Shown here: one piece after another, positions 33,438 through 42,490 of the stretch
Position numbering within the stretch: the stretch's first letter is position 1
How the letters are laid out: each line of letters starts with the position of its first letter
NCBI RefSeq assembly: GCF_003412465.1
Contig: NZ_QTJV01000001.1
Location: 62,001 to 126,000, forward strand
Direction of reading: 5' to 3'
Origin: Chitinophaga silvisoli
GTDB taxonomy: Bacteria; Bacteroidota; Bacteroidia; Chitinophagales; Chitinophagaceae
Length of the DNA: 64,000 nucleotides
Program-made: the position numbers and the translations under genes
Notes under the pieces: generated by a model
What the model was told of the DNA's origin: nothing
What the model saw: the letters and a program-made list of their open reading frames with translations, nothing else
Databases searched by the model: none

Positions 33438-34730
33438 ATGAAACACCTGATTCTATTATATATTTCAATCACAGGCTCTCTGGCTGCCATGGCGCAGGAA
33501 ACGATTTATCCGGCCGGGAAACAGCAGGAAGCCGTAGTACTGACCAATGCGACTATTCACGTAGGCAACGGGCAGGTTATTGAGAAAGGCGTACTGACAT
33601 TTTCCAATGGCAAAATCACGGCTGTAGGTACCTCCGTACCCACAACCGGAGCAGGGAAGGTAATTGACCTGCAGGGCAAACATGTATATCCGGGTATCAT
33701 TGCACCGGTGACCAACCTGGGTCTGACCGAAGTGGAAGCGGTAAGATCTACCAACGACTTCAGAGAAGTCGGAGAGATCGATCCTTCTGTACGTGCACTG
33801 GTGGCCTATAATACCGACTCAAAAGTGATCAATACCCTTCGTTCCAATGGTATTCTGCTGGCACAGGTAACACCGGAAGGAGGTGTTATCTCCGGTTCCT
33901 CTTCAGTGGTACAGCTGGATGCCTGGAACTGGGAAGATGCGGCTTACCGTAAGGATGGTGCCTTACATTTCTATATGCCCAGCCTTTTGCCTCCTCCGGC
34001 CCCGCCAAAGGACAGACCTGCTTCTCCCAACAATAAGATCAAAGATGCCACTGAGAAGATCGACCAGGTACGTACTTTCTTCAGAGAAGCAAAGGTTTAC
34101 CTGGCACAGGGCAAGCATGCAGAAACCAACCTGAAATTCGAAGCGGTACGCCGTCTTTTCTCAAAAGATGAAAAGCTGTTCATACACTGTGACATTGTAA
34201 AGGAAATGCTGGTAGCGGTGGATTTTGCCAAAGAATTTGGATTTGATGTGGTAATCGTGGGTGGAGCAGATGCATGGCGCATAGCAGACATCCTGAAGCA
34301 GTATAATATCGCCGTAGTATTAAAACAGCCACATGCCCTGCCGGTTATGCAGGACGATGATGTAGATCAGCCTTATAAACTGGCGTATCAGCTGCAACAG
34401 GCAGGTGTGTTATTTTGCCTGAGCAATGAAGGTTTTTGGCAACAGCGTAACCTGCCTTTTGAAGCAGGTACGGCCAGCGCATATGGCTTAAGTAAGGAAG
34501 AAGCACTGAGTGCTGTGACCCTCAATGCCGCTAAGATTTTAGGTATTGATAAGGTGACCGGTACCCTGGAAACAGGCAAGGATGCAAACATTACGATCAG
34601 TGCAGGTGATATTATGGACATGCGTTCCAGCGTGATTACCCAGGCATTTATCCAGGGAAGGGAAATCAATCTGGATAATAAGCATAAGCAGCTGTATGAA
34701 AGATATAAGTTTAAGTATGGGTTGAAATAA
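33438..34730 (+). CDS. Secreted amidohydrolase-like protein lacking the HxH motif
   Basis: A 430-residue periplasmic or outer-surface protein with a signal peptide (residues 1-19, ending AMAQ). The composite beta-domain and barrel of the amidohydrolase superfamily are recognisable: VLTNATIHVGNGQVIEKG, then the C-terminal GLSKEEALSAVTLNAAKILG and GTLETGKDANITI segments. Where the DxHxH should follow PGIID it reads PGIIAPVTNLG (residues 85-95), so the metal site is incomplete and it is probably non-catalytic. It follows the double amidohydrolase by 11 bases and may form a complex with it. A strong terminator ends the unit. Confidence 0.8.
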   Translation: MKHLILLYISITGSLAAMAQETIYPAGKQQEAVVLTNATIHVGNGQVIEKGVLTFSNGKITAVGTSVPTTGAGKVIDLQGKHVYPGIIAPVTNLGLTEVEAVRSTNDFREVGEIDPSVRALVAYNTDSKVINTLRSNGILLAQVTPEGGVISGSSSVVQLDAWNWEDAAYRKDGALHFYMPSLLPPPAPPKDRPASPNNKIKDATEKIDQVRTFFREAKVYLAQGKHAETNLKFEAVRRLFSKDEKLFIHCDIVKEMLVAVDFAKEFGFDVVIVGGADAWRIADILKQYNIAVVLKQPHALPVMQDDDVDQPYKLAYQLQQAGVLFCLSNEGFWQQRNLPFEAGTASAYGLSKEEALSAVTLNAAKILGIDKVTGTLETGKDANITISAGDIMDMRSSVITQAFIQGREINLDNKHKQLYERYKFKYGLK

Positions 34731-34751
34731 GCTTTCCCCCTGCTTTTAAAG

Positions 34752-34790
34752 AAAAGTCGCTTTTGCATTCCGCAAAAGCGACTTTTTTTT
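34752..34790 (+). terminator. Terminator of the amidohydrolase pair
   Basis: AAAAGTCGCTTTTGC at 34752-34766 pairs perfectly with GCAAAAGCGACTTTT at 34772-34786, followed by further T residues. Confidence 0.94.
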
Positions 34791-34837
34791 GAGGCTGGTA
34801 TGATTTTTATGATTATTTCCCTATAAACCATATATAT

Positions 34838-35341
34838 ATGGGAGCAATTATGAAAAGAGATGACGCCATCAAAAAGGTCACGGAAATGATCAATGATGTA
34901 GGCGTATGCATGCTCACGAATATTGATGAGCATGGCCAGGTCATATCGCGACCAATGGCCACTGCAGATGTGGATAAAGACGGGAATGTGTGGTTTTTCA
35001 GCAACGAGTATTCGGGGAAGGTCACCCAGATCTCCGAGAACAATGAGCTGAACCTCATTTACGCACATCCGGGCCACAACACGTACCTGAATATTTTTGG
35101 TATCGGCAGCATTGTGATCGACAGGGAGAAAATGAAACAACTCTGGACACCAGCTGTGAAAGCCTGGTTCCCGGACGGGATTGATGATCCTAAACTCTGC
35201 CTGTTGAAAGTAGATACCAAACAGGCCTGGTATTGGGATAACTCCTCCAGTAAGATGATCATCTTCTTCAACATGTTGACTGCAATTATCAGGGGAAAGC
35301 AATTCCAGGATGGAGAAACGGGAGAATTAGACCTGGACTAA
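34838..35341 (+). CDS. Pyridoxamine 5'-phosphate oxidase-like general stress protein
   Basis: Split-barrel flavin- or PLP-binding protein of 167 residues, of the general stress protein 26 type. Visible family parts are MLTNIDEHGQVISRPMATADVD (about residues 25-46), VWFFSNEYSGKVTQI (51-65) and NNELNLIYAHPG. It lacks the substrate-binding signature of true PdxH, so pyridoxine synthesis is unlikely. A second ATG at 34850 (MKRDD) could be the start. It stands alone between two terminators. Confidence 0.85.
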   Translation: MGAIMKRDDAIKKVTEMINDVGVCMLTNIDEHGQVISRPMATADVDKDGNVWFFSNEYSGKVTQISENNELNLIYAHPGHNTYLNIFGIGSIVIDREKMKQLWTPAVKAWFPDGIDDPKLCLLKVDTKQAWYWDNSSSKMIIFFNMLTAIIRGKQFQDGETGELDLD

Positions 35342-35396
35342 GCAACAAACGTAAACGGCCTACATTAGCCAACACTTTACAGCATATACAAAACCA

Positions 35397-35437
35397 GTGG
35401 TCAGACTTTAAATCCGTCCGACCACCGGGTATTTTTT
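35397..35437. terminator. Terminator-like hairpin between stress gene and tyrS
   Basis: GTGGTCAGAC at 35397-35406 pairs with GTCCGACCAC at 35416-35425 with one mismatch; a T-run follows at 35431-35437. It serves the plus-strand gene; on the minus strand it lies just past the tyrS stop. Confidence 0.7.
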
Positions 35438-36719
35438 ATTTAGCAATAACCAGGTAGTAGTTCTTTTTCCCTTTCTGGAACAGGATATACTTACCAGCCA
35501 GCAGCAGAGAACTGTCTACTACTGCAGTTAGGTCTTCCACTTTCTTTTTATTGATGCTTACGCCTCCGCCCTGGAGCATTTTGCGGGCTTCTCCTTTACT
35601 CGGGAAGATGCCTTTTTCTGCTGCGAAGGTGATTACGTCTTTATTTTCCTGCAATTCGGCAAGGGTAGTTTCTACCTGTGGTACGCCGTTCATGACATCC
35701 AGCAGTTGCTCTTCGGTGAGAGATTGCAGTATTTCGGCGGTATCGTTGCGGAACAGCAGCTCAGAAGCCTGTAATGCAAACTCGTAGTCCTTCTCGCTGT
35801 GGATAAAGGTGGTTACTTCTTTTGCCAGTCTCTTCTGCAACAGGCGCTGTTCAGGTTTTTCCCTATGCCGGGCAATCAGGTCTTCTACTTCTGCCTTATC
35901 CAGCAGGGTGAAGATCTTGATATAGTTCTCTGCATCCTCGTCACTTGCTTTCAGCCAGAACTGGTAGAACTGGTATGGAGAGGTGAGGCGGGCATCCAGC
36001 CATACGTTGCCGCCTTCGGATTTACCGAATTTGGTGCCATCGGCTTTTTTCATCAGCGGACAGGTAAAGGCAAAAGCTTCACCATTGGCTTTACGTCTTA
36101 CCAGTTCAGTACCGGTTACGATATTGCCCCACTGGTCAGAACCGCCCATTTGCAGTTTACAGTTCTTGGCAGTATACAGGTGGTAGAAGTCATATCCCTG
36201 AATCAGCTGGTAAGAAAACTCAGTGAAGGACATACCACTATCGCCTTCGATTCTTCTTTTTACAGAATCTTTGGCCATCATATAATTCACAGTGATGTGT
36301 TTACCTACATCACGGATGAAATCAAGGAAACTGATGTTCTGAAACCAGTCGAAGTTATTGACCATTTCAGCAGCATTGGGTTTGGAAGGATCAAAGTCCA
36401 GGAATTTCTCCAGCTGGGCCTTAATACCTGCCTGGTTATGCCTGAGGGTATCCAGGTCGAGCATTTTCCTTTCGGCAGCCTTAAAAGAAGGATCACCCAC
36501 CATACCAGTGGCACCGCCTACCAGTGCCAATGGCTTGTGGCCAGCCCTCTGCAGGTGTACCAGCAGCAGGATGGGAACCAGGCTACCTACGTGCAGCGAA
36601 TCTGCGGTAGGATCGAAGCCCACATAGGCTGTGGTCATCTCTTTCTGTAATTGTTCCTCTGTGCCGGGCATAATATCCTGCAACATTCCCCGCCATCTTA
36701 ATTCTTCTATCAGGTTCAT
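35436..36719 (-). CDS. tyrS: Tyrosyl-tRNA synthetase
   Basis: Class I aminoacyl-tRNA synthetase that charges tRNA-Tyr. The HIGH-like motif is HVGS at residues 43-46, the KMSKS-like loop is KFGKS at 230-234, and GGSDQWGN (192-199) and TGTE are tyrosine-site elements. The C-terminal roughly 70 residues form an S4-type RNA-binding domain ([19 protein letters not shown]). At 427 residues it has normal length for the bacterial TyrS type with the KFGKS motif. It has its own promoter box at 36741-36748, and no T-box or leader element was seen. Confidence 0.97.
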   Translation of the reverse strand: MNLIEELRWRGMLQDIMPGTEEQLQKEMTTAYVGFDPTADSLHVGSLVPILLLVHLQRAGHKPLALVGGATGMVGDPSFKAAERKMLDLDTLRHNQAGIKAQLEKFLDFDPSKPNAAEMVNNFDWFQNISFLDFIRDVGKHITVNYMMAKDSVKRRIEGDSGMSFTEFSYQLIQGYDFYHLYTAKNCKLQMGGSDQWGNIVTGTELVRRKANGEAFAFTCPLMKKADGTKFGKSEGGNVWLDARLTSPYQFYQFWLKASDEDAENYIKIFTLLDKAEVEDLIARHREKPEQRLLQKRLAKEVTTFIHSEKDYEFALQASELLFRNDTAEILQSLTEEQLLDVMNGVPQVETTLAELQENKDVITFAAEKGIFPSKGEARKMLQGGGVSINKKKVEDLTAVVDSSLLLAGKYILFQKGKKNYYLVIAK

Positions 36720-36740
36720 GATTTATTGGGATAATTTTTG

Positions 36741-36748
36741 CAAACGTA
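36741..36748 (-). promoter_or_regulatory. Sigma-A -7 box before tyrS
   Basis: Minus-strand TACGTTTG is a TAnnTTTG match, 21 bases before the tyrS ATG, giving a transcript start near 36734. Confidence 0.55.
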
Positions 36749-36861
36749 AGAAATTAACCAGAAATTAGGCAGTCGCAAACGGGATTGCTTTTGCCCTAAA
36801 ACCCGGAACTAAGGGAATTTCGTACATTCATGTGATAAAATAATAGCATATATCTCGCAGT

Positions 36862-37572
36862 ATGAAGAAAAAAATGTTTTTGGCTGCGTCGCTGGTACTG
36901 GCGGCACAGTTATTATACGGTCAGCAACAGGATTGTAAGAGTTATTACTTTCTGCAGAACAATGCGGAAGTGGAAATGAGTATTTATGATGGCAATGGGA
37001 AACTGGTGGCTAAGAATATCGAAAAGGTATTGAATGTCAATAGAACAGCGAATGTGATCAGCTCTAATTTCTCTACTACCCTGAAGGATGAGAATGGTAA
37101 GGACCTCTCCACAGGGAAAGGCAAATTCAAGTGTACCGGCGCTGAAATACTGCTGGATATGCAAATGGCGATGCCCAATATTCCACAGCTGCAGAATATG
37201 AAGATGGAAGGGGGGAGTGATGAGATCTTCATTGCTTATCCTTCCACTATGAAAGAGGGACAGGCCCTGCCGGGCGGAGAAAAGGAAATGAGGGGCAATA
37301 TGAACGGGATGGAAATCAGCATGACCCTGAAAGTGAGTGATCGTAAGGTAGTGGGCAAGGAGAAGGTTACGACTCCTGCAGGTACCTGGGAGTGCTTTAA
37401 GATCGCTTATAAGCTGGGCTTGTCCGTACAGATGATGGGTACTAACTTCCCGATGGACCTTGATGTAAATGCAACGGAGTGGTTTGCACCGGGGTTTGGG
37501 ATTGTGAAGACGGATACGGAGCGGGGAGGTTCGATGTTGGGAAGTATGAAGATTACTGCATTTAAGAAATAG
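36862..37572 (+). CDS. Secreted protein of unknown function (DUF3108-like)
   Basis: A 236-residue exported protein: a signal peptide (about residues 1-20, ending LLYGQ) and a beta-rich domain. Features include CKSYYFLQNNAEVEMSIYD at the start, a Met-rich middle (MQMAMPNIPQLQNMKMEGG) and the GTWECFKIAYKL segment (about 173-184), which with the overall pattern suggests a DUF3108/TapB-like beta-barrel. Function is not known; such proteins are often secreted or outer-membrane-associated in Bacteroidota. It stands alone, divergent from tyrS, and shares a bidirectional terminator with rfbD. Confidence 0.65.
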   Translation: MKKKMFLAASLVLAAQLLYGQQQDCKSYYFLQNNAEVEMSIYDGNGKLVAKNIEKVLNVNRTANVISSNFSTTLKDENGKDLSTGKGKFKCTGAEILLDMQMAMPNIPQLQNMKMEGGSDEIFIAYPSTMKEGQALPGGEKEMRGNMNGMEISMTLKVSDRKVVGKEKVTTPAGTWECFKIAYKLGLSVQMMGTNFPMDLDVNATEWFAPGFGIVKTDTERGGSMLGSMKITAFKK

Positions 37573-37578
37573 ACTTAT

Positions 37579-37614
37579 AAAAAAGCCCTTCGCATACAAC
37601 GAAGGGCTTTTTCT
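37579..37614. terminator. Bidirectional terminator, secreted protein gene and rfbD
   Basis: AAAAGCCCTTCG at 37581-37592 pairs with CGAAGGGCTTTT at 37600-37611. A- and T-runs flank both arms, so it can act on both convergent transcripts. Confidence 0.92.
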
Positions 37615-38478
37615 TTATAGATGTTTCAGGCAGACTGCCAGGCTCTCTTTCCAGTAAGGAACTTCGATGCCGAATGTCTCCTTGATCTTTTGTTTGTTGA
37701 AAACGCTGTAAGCCGGGCGTTTGGCCGGGGTAGGATATTTATCGGAAGTAACCGGCTGAATATTGCAACTCAGGCCACTCATATCCCTGATAGCGATGGC
37801 GAAGTCATACCAGCTGAGCACCCCTTCGTTGCTGTAATGGTATACACCACCCAGGGTACCCGGTGCATCGATGGCTTTGCTCAGTACTGACAGCAGTACC
37901 TGGGCGAGATCTACTGCATAAGTAGGTGTACCTGCCTGGTCAAAAACCACATTCAGGCTGTCCTTCTCCTGCATCAGCTCACGCATCCGCTTTACGAAGT
38001 TAATACCATACTGGCTGTATAACCATGCTGTACGGATTACGATGGTATCGGTATTGATGCCCAGCGCTGTTGCTTCACCGCGCAGTTTGGAACTACCGTA
38101 AATGCTTTGTGCATCTGTATCATCTTCCTCTGTATAAGGGGTATTCTTTTTACCGTCAAATACATAGTCAGTAGAAATCTGGATAAACCTTGCATTATGT
38201 GCCTGGCATGCATTAGCCAGGTGCATAACCGCTTCGAAGTTGAGTTTGAAAGCCAGTTCTTCTTCCGATTCAGCTTTGTCAACCGCTGTATAGGCAGCAC
38301 AGTTGATGCAGGCATGGATTTCCTGCTCAGAGAAAAATGTGTTGACTGCTTCTTCGTTTGTTATATCCAGCTCAGTGTAATCTGTATATAAGAAACTGAA
38401 GGCTGGATAATCTCCTGCAATTTGCTTCAAAGCCTGTCCTAGTTGCCCGTTGGCACCGGTGATCAGCACTGTCTTCAT
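37615..38478 (-). CDS. rfbD: dTDP-4-dehydrorhamnose reductase
   Basis: Last step of dTDP-L-rhamnose synthesis, reducing dTDP-4-keto-rhamnose with NAD(P)H. The 287-residue protein starts MKTVLITGANGQLGQAL; the Rossmann motif is TGANGQLG and the catalytic YxxxK is in YGSSKLRGE. The ISTDYVFDGKKNTPY segment is characteristic. The frame is open upstream to 38568, but the start at 38478 is correct for the family. The stop codon of rfbC lies at 38480-38482, one base upstream of this ATG, so C and D are coupled. Confidence 0.96.
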   Translation of the reverse strand: MKTVLITGANGQLGQALKQIAGDYPAFSFLYTDYTELDITNEEAVNTFFSEQEIHACINCAAYTAVDKAESEEELAFKLNFEAVMHLANACQAHNARFIQISTDYVFDGKKNTPYTEEDDTDAQSIYGSSKLRGEATALGINTDTIVIRTAWLYSQYGINFVKRMRELMQEKDSLNVVFDQAGTPTYAVDLAQVLLSVLSKAIDAPGTLGGVYHYSNEGVLSWYDFAIAIRDMSGLSCNIQPVTSDKYPTPAKRPAYSVFNKQKIKETFGIEVPYWKESLAVCLKHL

Positions 38479-38479
38479 A

Positions 38480-39049
38480 TTATTCAGTAGGTTTATTATA
38501 TACAAAATTGTGTGTGCAATTGGCCAGTGTAGGCAGAATCTGGTCCTTGTCGGATACGATGGCCTCACTCAGGTCTATCTGCCAGTCAATCTTCAGGGCA
38601 GGGTCATTGTAGATGATACCTCCTTCGCTTGCTTTGTGATAGAAATTGTCTACTTTATACATTACCTCAGCTGTACGACTCAGCACTACATAGCCATGGG
38701 CAAAACCTTTAGGCACCAGTAGTTGCAGCTTATTTTCAGAAGAGAGTTCGATAGAATAAGACTGACCGTAGGTAGGAGATCCGGTGCGGATGTCAACCAC
38801 CACATCCAGGATCTTACCTTCCAGTGCCCTGATCAATTTGGTCTGAGCATATGGTTCCAGCTGATAATGCAATCCACGCAATACTCCATAGGTAGAACGA
38901 GCCTGGTTGTCCTGAATGAAGTTCAGATCAAGCCCCGCATCCTTAAATACGCGTTCTGAATAGCTTTCGAAAAAATATCCGCGATTATCATGATGCACCT
39001 TTGGCTCATACACTAGCAAATCGGGAATTGGTGTAGTTGTAAATGGCAT
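38480..39049 (-). CDS. rfbC: dTDP-4-dehydrorhamnose 3,5-epimerase
   Basis: Cupin-fold epimerase acting on dTDP-4-keto-6-deoxyglucose. The segment RGLHYQLEPYAQTKLIRALEG (about residues 54-74, with the catalytic His) and PKGFAHGYVVLS are diagnostic. Length, 189 residues, is standard. It lies between rfbB and rfbD, six bases after rfbB. It is cytosolic and works with both neighbours. Confidence 0.96.
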   Translation of the reverse strand: MPFTTTPIPDLLVYEPKVHHDNRGYFFESYSERVFKDAGLDLNFIQDNQARSTYGVLRGLHYQLEPYAQTKLIRALEGKILDVVVDIRTGSPTYGQSYSIELSSENKLQLLVPKGFAHGYVVLSRTAEVMYKVDNFYHKASEGGIIYNDPALKIDWQIDLSEAIVSDKDQILPTLANCTHNFVYNKPTE

Positions 39050-39055
39050 GTTGTA

Positions 39056-40111
39056 TTATCTTTTCTGGTATTGGTCGCTGTAATAATCCTGGTAAGCACC
39101 ACTGGTTACATGATCCAGCCATTCTTCGTTGGAGAGGTACCAGTCTACGGTCTTTTCCAGTCCTTCTTCAAACTGGAGGGAAGGATACCAGCCCAGTTCT
39201 TTGTTTAACTTGGTAGCGTCGATAGCGTAGCGCAGGTCATGGCCGGCACGGTCTTTCACGAAAGTGATCAGGCTTGCGGAGGTACCGGGAGCACGGCCCA
39301 GTTTTTTGTCCATGATGATGCAGAGCAGGTTGATGAGGTCAATGTTTTTCCACTCATTAAAACCACCAATGTTGTATGTTTCCCCGATTCTGCCTTTATG
39401 GTAAATGGTATCGATCGCGCGGGCATGGTCTTCTACAAAGAGCCAGTCGCGTACGTTCTCTCCTTTACCGTATACAGGTACGGGCTTATTGTTCTTGATA
39501 TTGTGAATAGCCAGCGGAATCAGCTTCTCAGGGAAATGGTTGGAACCATAATTGTTTGAGCAGTTGGAGATCACAACAGGCAGGTGGTAGGTGTGGTACC
39601 ATGCCATTACGAAGTGGTCAGAGCTGGCTTTGGAGGCAGAGTACGGAGAGCGGGGATCGTAAGGTGTTTCTTCTGTGAAGAAGCCTTCCTGGCCCAGGCT
39701 ACCGTAAACTTCGTCAGTAGAGATATGATAGAAGCGTTTGCCTTCGAGATTATCTTTCCAGTATTTTCTGGCGGTATTCAGCAGGGTAGCTGTACCCATT
39801 ACGTTGGTCTTAATGAAAGCCAGCGGGTCCATGATAGACCTGTCTACATGGCTTTCGGCTGCCAGGTGTATAACTCCATCAAAAGCAAATTCCTGGAATA
39901 GCTCATCAATAAAAGCTTCGTCGGTAATATCACCCTTTACAAAAGTGTAGTTGGGTTTATCCTTTATATCATTCAGGTTTTCCAGGTTCCCGGCATAAGT
40001 GAGGGCATCAAGATTGACAATCTTATACTGCGGATAATTATTAACAAATAATCTCACAACATGAGATCCAATAAATCCAGCGCCGCCGGTGATTAAGATG
40101 GTATGGTCCAT
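39056..40111 (-). CDS. rfbB: dTDP-glucose 4,6-dehydratase
   Basis: Short-chain dehydrogenase that converts dTDP-glucose to dTDP-4-keto-6-deoxyglucose. The NAD motif GGAGFIGSH lies at residues 8-16, the ISTDEVYGSLG segment holds the Thr-Asp-Glu triad, and YSASKASSDH contains the catalytic YxxxK. Length, 351 residues, is normal. It is the first of the B-C-D trio on this strand. rfbA (glucose-1-phosphate thymidylyltransferase), which must supply the substrate, is not in this window. A 101-base gap separates it from the UDP-xylose synthase gene. Confidence 0.97.
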   Translation of the reverse strand: MDHTILITGGAGFIGSHVVRLFVNNYPQYKIVNLDALTYAGNLENLNDIKDKPNYTFVKGDITDEAFIDELFQEFAFDGVIHLAAESHVDRSIMDPLAFIKTNVMGTATLLNTARKYWKDNLEGKRFYHISTDEVYGSLGQEGFFTEETPYDPRSPYSASKASSDHFVMAWYHTYHLPVVISNCSNNYGSNHFPEKLIPLAIHNIKNNKPVPVYGKGENVRDWLFVEDHARAIDTIYHKGRIGETYNIGGFNEWKNIDLINLLCIIMDKKLGRAPGTSASLITFVKDRAGHDLRYAIDATKLNKELGWYPSLQFEEGLEKTVDWYLSNEEWLDHVTSGAYQDYYSDQYQKR

Positions 40112-40212
40112 ATAGAAAAATATTACGGGTTACAAATTAAGAATAACGATTGTAAAACTACCTCATTAGAATACAACCGTATGTTCGTTGTCTGTAACCC
40201 GGGTAGAGTTAT

Positions 40213-41157
40213 TTATTTGTTAAGAGCTTCTTTAAAGTATTCGTAGGTGATACGCAGACCTTCTTTTCTATCCACTTTAGGTGACCAGCCCAGTATCTCC
40301 TGTGCTTTTGTGATGTCCGGCTTGCGTTGTTTCGGATCATCCTTTGGCAGGGGTTGATATACCATCTTTTGGTTGGTACCAGTAAGTGCAATGATCTCTT
40401 CCGCGAATTCTTTCAGTGTAATCTCTGCCGGATTTCCGATGTTTACCGGTAAGTGGTAATCGCTCAGCAGCAGGCGATAAATACCTTCTACCAGGTCGTC
40501 TACATAGCAGAAAGAACGGGTCTGAGAGCCATCTCCGAATACAGTCAGGTCCTGTCCGGTCAATGCCTGGCTCATGAATGCAGGCAGAGCACGGCCATCA
40601 TTGAGTCGCATTCTCGGACCATAAGTATTGAAAATTCGGATAATGCGTGTTTCTACACCGTGAAAGTTATGATAAGCCATGGTGATTGATTCCATGAAGC
40701 GTTTAGCCTCATCGTATACCCCACGTGGGCCTATCGGGTTCACATTACCCCAGTATTCTTCTGTCTGCGGGTGCACCAGCGGGTCACCATATACTTCGGA
40801 AGTAGAGGCTACCAGGATCCTGGCTTTCTTCTCCTTGGCGAGACCCAGCAGGTTGTGGGTACCGAGGGAGCTTACTTTCAGGGTCTGGATCGGCATTTGC
40901 AGATAGTCAATCGGGCTTGCAGGAGAGGCAAAATGCAGGATGTAATCCAGGTTGCCTGATACGTGCACGAATTTGCTGACATCATGATGGTAGTATTCAA
41001 ACTCCGGTAATGGGAACAGGTGTTCGATGTTCTTGATATTGCCGGTGATAAGGTTATCCATTCCAACTACCAGATAACCTTCTTTTATGAAACGGTCACA
41101 CAGGTGCGAGCCCAGGAAACCTGCGGCACCAGTGATCAATATTCTTTTCTTATTCAT
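40213..41157 (-). CDS. uxs: UDP-glucuronate decarboxylase (UDP-xylose synthase)
   Basis: Short-chain dehydrogenase that decarboxylates UDP-glucuronate to UDP-xylose. The NAD motif is GAAGFLGSH (residues 10-18), the STSEVYGDP segment holds E121, and the YxxxK pair is Y148 and K152 in [14 protein letters not shown] and the [17 protein letters not shown] segment are typical of the UXS branch. The adjacent UDP-glucose dehydrogenase makes its substrate, so the pair converts UDP-glucose to UDP-xylose. A 4-keto-pentose product (as in ArnA) is not favoured because no formyltransferase domain is fused. Confidence 0.92.
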   Translation of the reverse strand: MNKKRILITGAAGFLGSHLCDRFIKEGYLVVGMDNLITGNIKNIEHLFPLPEFEYYHHDVSKFVHVSGNLDYILHFASPASPIDYLQMPIQTLKVSSLGTHNLLGLAKEKKARILVASTSEVYGDPLVHPQTEEYWGNVNPIGPRGVYDEAKRFMESITMAYHNFHGVETRIIRIFNTYGPRMRLNDGRALPAFMSQALTGQDLTVFGDGSQTRSFCYVDDLVEGIYRLLLSDYHLPVNIGNPAEITLKEFAEEIIALTGTNQKMVYQPLPKDDPKQRKPDITKAQEILGWSPKVDRKEGLRITYEYFKEALNK

Positions 41158-41176
41158 AAAGTATTTTGGTTGAATG

Positions 41177-42490
41177 TTAAATAGTCGAAGCTGCGCGGCC
41201 TACGCTCTCATAGTGAAAGCCCAGTTCCTGCATCCTGGCTACGTCAAACAGGTTACGACCGTCGAATATGAGCGGATTTTTAAGCGTTGCCTTGATCTTT
41301 TCGAAGTCCGGTGTTCTGAATACGCTCCATTCTGTAGCTATTACCAATGCATCTGCATCGTTTAAGCAATCGTACTGATGACTGGCGTAGGATACTTTGT
41401 CTCCCAGCAGTCTTTTTACATTCTCCATTGCTTCAGGGTCATGTACGGTCACAGTAGCGCCTGCGGCCACCAGTGCATCTATGATATATAAAGCCGGAGC
41501 TTCGCGGATATCGTCGGTATTGGGCTTGAAGGCCAGGCCCCACAGTGCAAAGTGTTTACCTTTCAGGTCATTATTAAAGAACGCGTTGATCTTTGGCAGC
41601 AGGAACAGTTTCTGTTTTTCATTCACGTCCATTACTGCGTTCAGGATCCTGAAGTCATAGTCCGCATCTTCAGAAGATTTGACCAGTGCCTGTACATCCT
41701 TAGGGAAGCAGCTACCACCATACCCGATACCTGGGAACAGGAAGCGTTTACCGATGCGGTCATCGCTACCTACACCACGGCGTACCATGTCTACGTCTGC
41801 ACCCAGCTTCTCGCAAAGGATGGCGATTTCGTTCATGAAAGAGATCTTGGTAGCGAGGAAGGAGTTAGCAGCATACTTAGTCAGTTCTGCTGATTTTTCA
41901 TCCATGAACAGGATGGGATTTCCCTGGCGAACGAATGGTCCGAACAGGTCGCCCATTACTTTACGGGCTCTTTCTGAGCGGGTACCAATTACCACGCGGT
42001 CAGGTTTCATAAAATCATCGACAGCTACGCCTTCGCGCAGGAATTCAGGGTTAGATACCACATCGAATTCACATTTGCAGTTTTTAGCGATAGTAGCCTG
42101 TACTTTTTCGGCAGTGCCTACCGGTACAGTGCTTTTGTCTACGATAACCTTGTAGTCAGTAATAATATTCCCCAGTTGTTCTGCTACTTTCAGAATATAA
42201 GAAAGGTCTGCGGAGCCATCTTCACCGGGAGGGGTAGGGAGTGCAAGAAAGATCACTTCTGCGTCTTTCACACCGGCTGCCAGATCAGTAGTGAACTGCA
42301 GGCGGTTTTCCTTAAGGTTACGTTCAAATAATTTTTCAAGTCCGGGCTCGTAAATAGTGATTTGCCCGCCGGATAACTTACTCACCTTAGCGGCATCTAT
42401 GTCTACACACGTGACATCATTGCCGGTTTCAGCGAAGCAAGTACCGGTAACTAACCCTACGTACCCGGTGCCTACTACTGTAATTTTCAT
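41177..42490 (-). CDS. ugd: UDP-glucose 6-dehydrogenase
   Basis: Oxidises UDP-glucose to UDP-glucuronate with two NAD. The NAD motif [10 protein letters not shown] lies at residues 7-16, the catalytic nucleophile is C261 in [10 protein letters not shown], and the STVPVGT and NPEFLREG segments are conserved. Length, 437 residues, is standard. It overlaps the end of the aminotransferase gene by four bases and lies 19 bases before the UDP-xylose synthase gene, so the three form one unit on the minus strand. Confidence 0.97.
   Translation of the reverse strand: MKITVVGTGYVGLVTGTCFAETGNDVTCVDIDAAKVSKLSGGQITIYEPGLEKLFERNLKENRLQFTTDLAAGVKDAEVIFLALPTPPGEDGSADLSYILKVAEQLGNIITDYKVIVDKSTVPVGTAEKVQATIAKNCKCEFDVVSNPEFLREGVAVDDFMKPDRVVIGTRSERARKVMGDLFGPFVRQGNPILFMDEKSAELTKYAANSFLATKISFMNEIAILCEKLGADVDMVRRGVGSDDRIGKRFLFPGIGYGGSCFPKDVQALVKSSEDADYDFRILNAVMDVNEKQKLFLLPKINAFFNNDLKGKHFALWGLAFKPNTDDIREAPALYIIDALVAAGATVTVHDPEAMENVKRLLGDKVSYASHQYDCLNDADALVIATEWSVFRTPDFEKIKATLKNPLIFDGRNLFDVARMQELGFHYESVGRAASTI

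Noticed and set aside
34388..35302. 304-residue open frame on the minus strand
   Set aside because: It runs across the end of one gene, a strong terminator and into another gene, all on the opposite strand, so it cannot be a real gene.
35799..36650. 283-residue open frame on the plus strand
   Set aside because: Antisense to tyrS, whose HIGH- and KMSKS-type motifs are intact.
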